Source: Methanobacteriota archaeon (lineage in GTDB: Archaea; Hydrothermarchaeota; Hydrothermarchaeia; Hydrothermarchaeales; SZUA-236). Taken from it: a stretch of DNA of 7,118 nt. Positions within the stretch are counted from its first letter, which is position 1. The number at the start of each line of letters is the position of its first letter. Shown here in pieces: positions 5,931 to 7,118 of this stretch. The notes beneath the pieces are model-generated. The model saw only the letters and a list, made by a program, of their open reading frames with translations, was not told the origin of the DNA and made no database searches. The stretch lies in contig RFHW01000009.1 in assembly GCA_003695745.1 (NCBI GenBank), positions 1 through 7,118 on the forward strand. The letters run 5' to 3'. A program made the position numbers and the translations under genes.

Positions 5931-7091
5931 ATGAGGTTCTTTGGAGAGACGAAAAAGGCGGTGTTCCTGTCAAGGCCGAACCGCTTCACCGTGGTCTGCA
6001 GCCTCAATGGAAAGAAGGTAGAGGCCTATCTGCCCAATCCCGGAAGGCTCTGGGAGCTTTTGTTCCCCCACAGGACCATTGTTTATCTCGAGGAGCCATC
6101 TGCAAAGGATCGCCGCCTGAGGTACACGGCTGTGGCTGTTGAGCGGGAGGGCCGGCCTGTCATGCTCCACACACACCGGGCAAACAGGGTGGCGGAGCAT
6201 CTCATAAAGGAAGGCCGGGTGCCGGGGCTGGAGGACGCAGAGATCGCCGGGCGGGAGGTGAGGATAGGCGAGAGCAGATTCGACTTTCTGCTTGAACGGG
6301 ATGGCCAGAGTATCATCCTTGAGGTGAAGTCCTGCACCCTCTTCAGCGAACATGTGGCCATGTTCCCGGACGCAGTCACCGCCCGCGGTAAGAGGCATGT
6401 TGAAGAGCTTGCCAGCCTGTCAAAGGATGGGGTCCTTGGCGCCGTGCTATTCATCGTGAACAACCCGGATGTGGACTTTTTCATGCCCGAGTACCACACA
6501 GACCTCGCCTTTGCAGAGACCCTCCGCTCTGTAAAGGACAGGATAGGGATAATACCCCTGGCCATCGGTTGGAACAGGGACCTGTCGCTGCAGGAACGGA
6601 CAAAGGTGCTTAGTGTTCCATGGCAGATCGTTGAGCGGGAGGCTGAGGACAGGGGCAGCTACATGCTCATACTCAGGCTGGATGAGGGCCGGAACATAAC
6701 CGTAGGCAGGCTTGGGAATAGATGGTTCAGCCCTGGGTTCTACATCTATGTGGGCTCTGCAAAAAAGGGCCTTTCCAGGAGGATCGAGAGGCACAGAAGA
6801 AGGCGCAAGAAGATCTTCTGGCACATCGACCATCTCAGGGACAGATGCAGGCTCCGCGCTGCCCTGCCCATCCTCTCCAACGACGACCTTGAATGTGACA
6901 TCGCCCGGTCTCTTGAGGATGTAGCGGAAAGGGCGATCAGTGGTTTCGGCTCCTCGGACTGCCAGTGCCCCTCCCACCTCTTTTACATGGAGAGCGATCC
7001 GCTGGACTCCCCGCGGTTCCATTCCCTCCTCCAGCATTATCGTATGGAACGGCCTGTGGAGACAGGAGGCCTTCGAAAGATTTATATATGA
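5931..7091 (+). CDS. sfsA: SfsA-type nuclease fused to a DUF123 (GIY-YIG-like) domain
   Basis: One 386-residue protein joins two nuclease-like domains. Residues 1-235 match SfsA (named for sugar fermentation stimulation in E. coli; now regarded as a DNA/RNA nuclease with a PD-(D/E)XK fold). LPNPGRL (34-40), THRANR (81-86), and the metal site RFDFLLE...ILEVKSCTL with Asp118, Glu131 and Lys133 are intact, as is FPDAVTARGKRH (145-156). Residues 242-352 match DUF123, a GIY-YIG-like family: GSYMLIL, FSPGFYIYVGSA (266-277), RRIERHRR, FWHIDHL (296-302), ECDIA, and GFGSSDCQCPSHLFY (338-352). A tail of about 34 residues follows. The start is either the ATG at 5931 or an in-frame GTG at 5919; I prefer the ATG because MRFFGET begins like family members and a purine-rich GAGGAGAT precedes it, though the spacing is short. 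It is soluble and has no visible partner gene. A DNA repair or nucleic-acid processing role is inference. Confidence 0.92.
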   Translation: MRFFGETKKAVFLSRPNRFTVVCSLNGKKVEAYLPNPGRLWELLFPHRTIVYLEEPSAKDRRLRYTAVAVEREGRPVMLHTHRANRVAEHLIKEGRVPGLEDAEIAGREVRIGESRFDFLLERDGQSIILEVKSCTLFSEHVAMFPDAVTARGKRHVEELASLSKDGVLGAVLFIVNNPDVDFFMPEYHTDLAFAETLRSVKDRIGIIPLAIGWNRDLSLQERTKVLSVPWQIVEREAEDRGSYMLILRLDEGRNITVGRLGNRWFSPGFYIYVGSAKKGLSRRIERHRRRRKKIFWHIDHLRDRCRLRAALPILSNDDLECDIARSLEDVAERAISGFGSSDCQCPSHLFYMESDPLDSPRFHSLLQHYRMERPVETGGLRKIYI

Positions 7092-7118
7092 GTGCATATT
7101 TCTGGGATGTGCCTATGG
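7088..7118 (+). CDS. Possible start of a downstream gene, cut by the window end
   Basis: An ATG at 7088 overlaps the stop of the SfsA-DUF123 gene as ATGA and stays open for ten codons (MSAYFWDVPM) to the edge. The ATGA junction is used elsewhere in this window, which is the only support. The nearest SD-like GGAGG (7065-7069) is 18 bases away, which is too far. The T/A-rich TTTATATA at 7081-7088 could instead be a TATA box for a gene starting beyond the window. The sequence is too short to identify. Confidence 0.3.
   Translation, partial: MSAYFWDVPM

Noticed and set aside
5970..6565. Two further minus-strand open frames (5970-6398 and 6083-6565)
   Set aside because: Both lie opposite the SfsA domain and show low-complexity Ser/Arg or Pro/Leu content without recognisable motifs.
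6447..7097. A 216-codon open frame on the minus strand
   Set aside because: It is antisense to the DUF123 half of the SfsA fusion, which shows clear domain motifs; the shadow translation shows none.
1..7118. Search for CRISPR arrays, tRNA/rRNA genes, insertion sequences, prophage or defence-island signatures
   Set aside because: No regularly spaced repeats, cloverleaf patterns, transposase motifs or terminal inverted repeats were seen; nearly all of the window is occupied by metabolic or nuclease coding sequence.

Overview
This is a gene-dense, moderately GC-rich window that is most likely archaeal. The evidence is a class II HMG-CoA reductase, an F420-dependent NADP reductase relative, a DUF835-type membrane protein, an archaeal-style promoter (TATA box with an A-rich upstream element, about 25 bases from the expected start), SD sites of the GAGGTG/GAGGAG type, and the absence of bacterial -35/-10 boxes. 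DUF835 together with class II HMG-CoA reductase leans towards a euryarchaeal group such as Thermoplasmatota or a relative. That placement is inference, not proof.

Layout. Positions 1-1130 (+) hold the 3' part of a sugar-phosphate isomerase/epimerase-like TIM barrel, coupled by a 4-base ATGA overlap to an NpdG/Fno-like NADP-binding reductase. An oligo-T tract follows at once. Positions 1120-5818 (-) hold a tight four-gene operon read from right to left: dapL, lysA, a membrane-anchored Cys-cluster/DUF835 protein, and HMG-CoA reductase. Junctions are ATGA overlap, TTGA overlap, and a 6-base gap. The last gene overlaps the end of npdG tail-to-tail by 11 bases. Positions 5819-5930 form the only real intergenic region. 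It is a divergent promoter with one palindromic TATA element that can serve both sides, and a short inverted repeat on the right-hand side. Positions 5931-7091 (+) hold a single protein that fuses an SfsA-type nuclease domain to a DUF123 (GIY-YIG-like) domain. A possible further gene starts at 7088 and leaves the window.

How the genes fit together. DapL makes LL-diaminopimelate from tetrahydrodipicolinate, and LysA decarboxylates meso-diaminopimelate to lysine. The epimerase DapF and the earlier Dap enzymes are not in this window. HMG-CoA reductase makes mevalonate for archaeal isoprenoid lipids. Between them sits a protein with one membrane helix, eleven clustered cysteines and a DUF835 domain, whose function is unknown. 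I see no phage, insertion sequence, CRISPR array, tRNA or rRNA. The most unusual items are the two-nuclease fusion and the Cys-cluster/DUF835 protein embedded in a biosynthetic operon.
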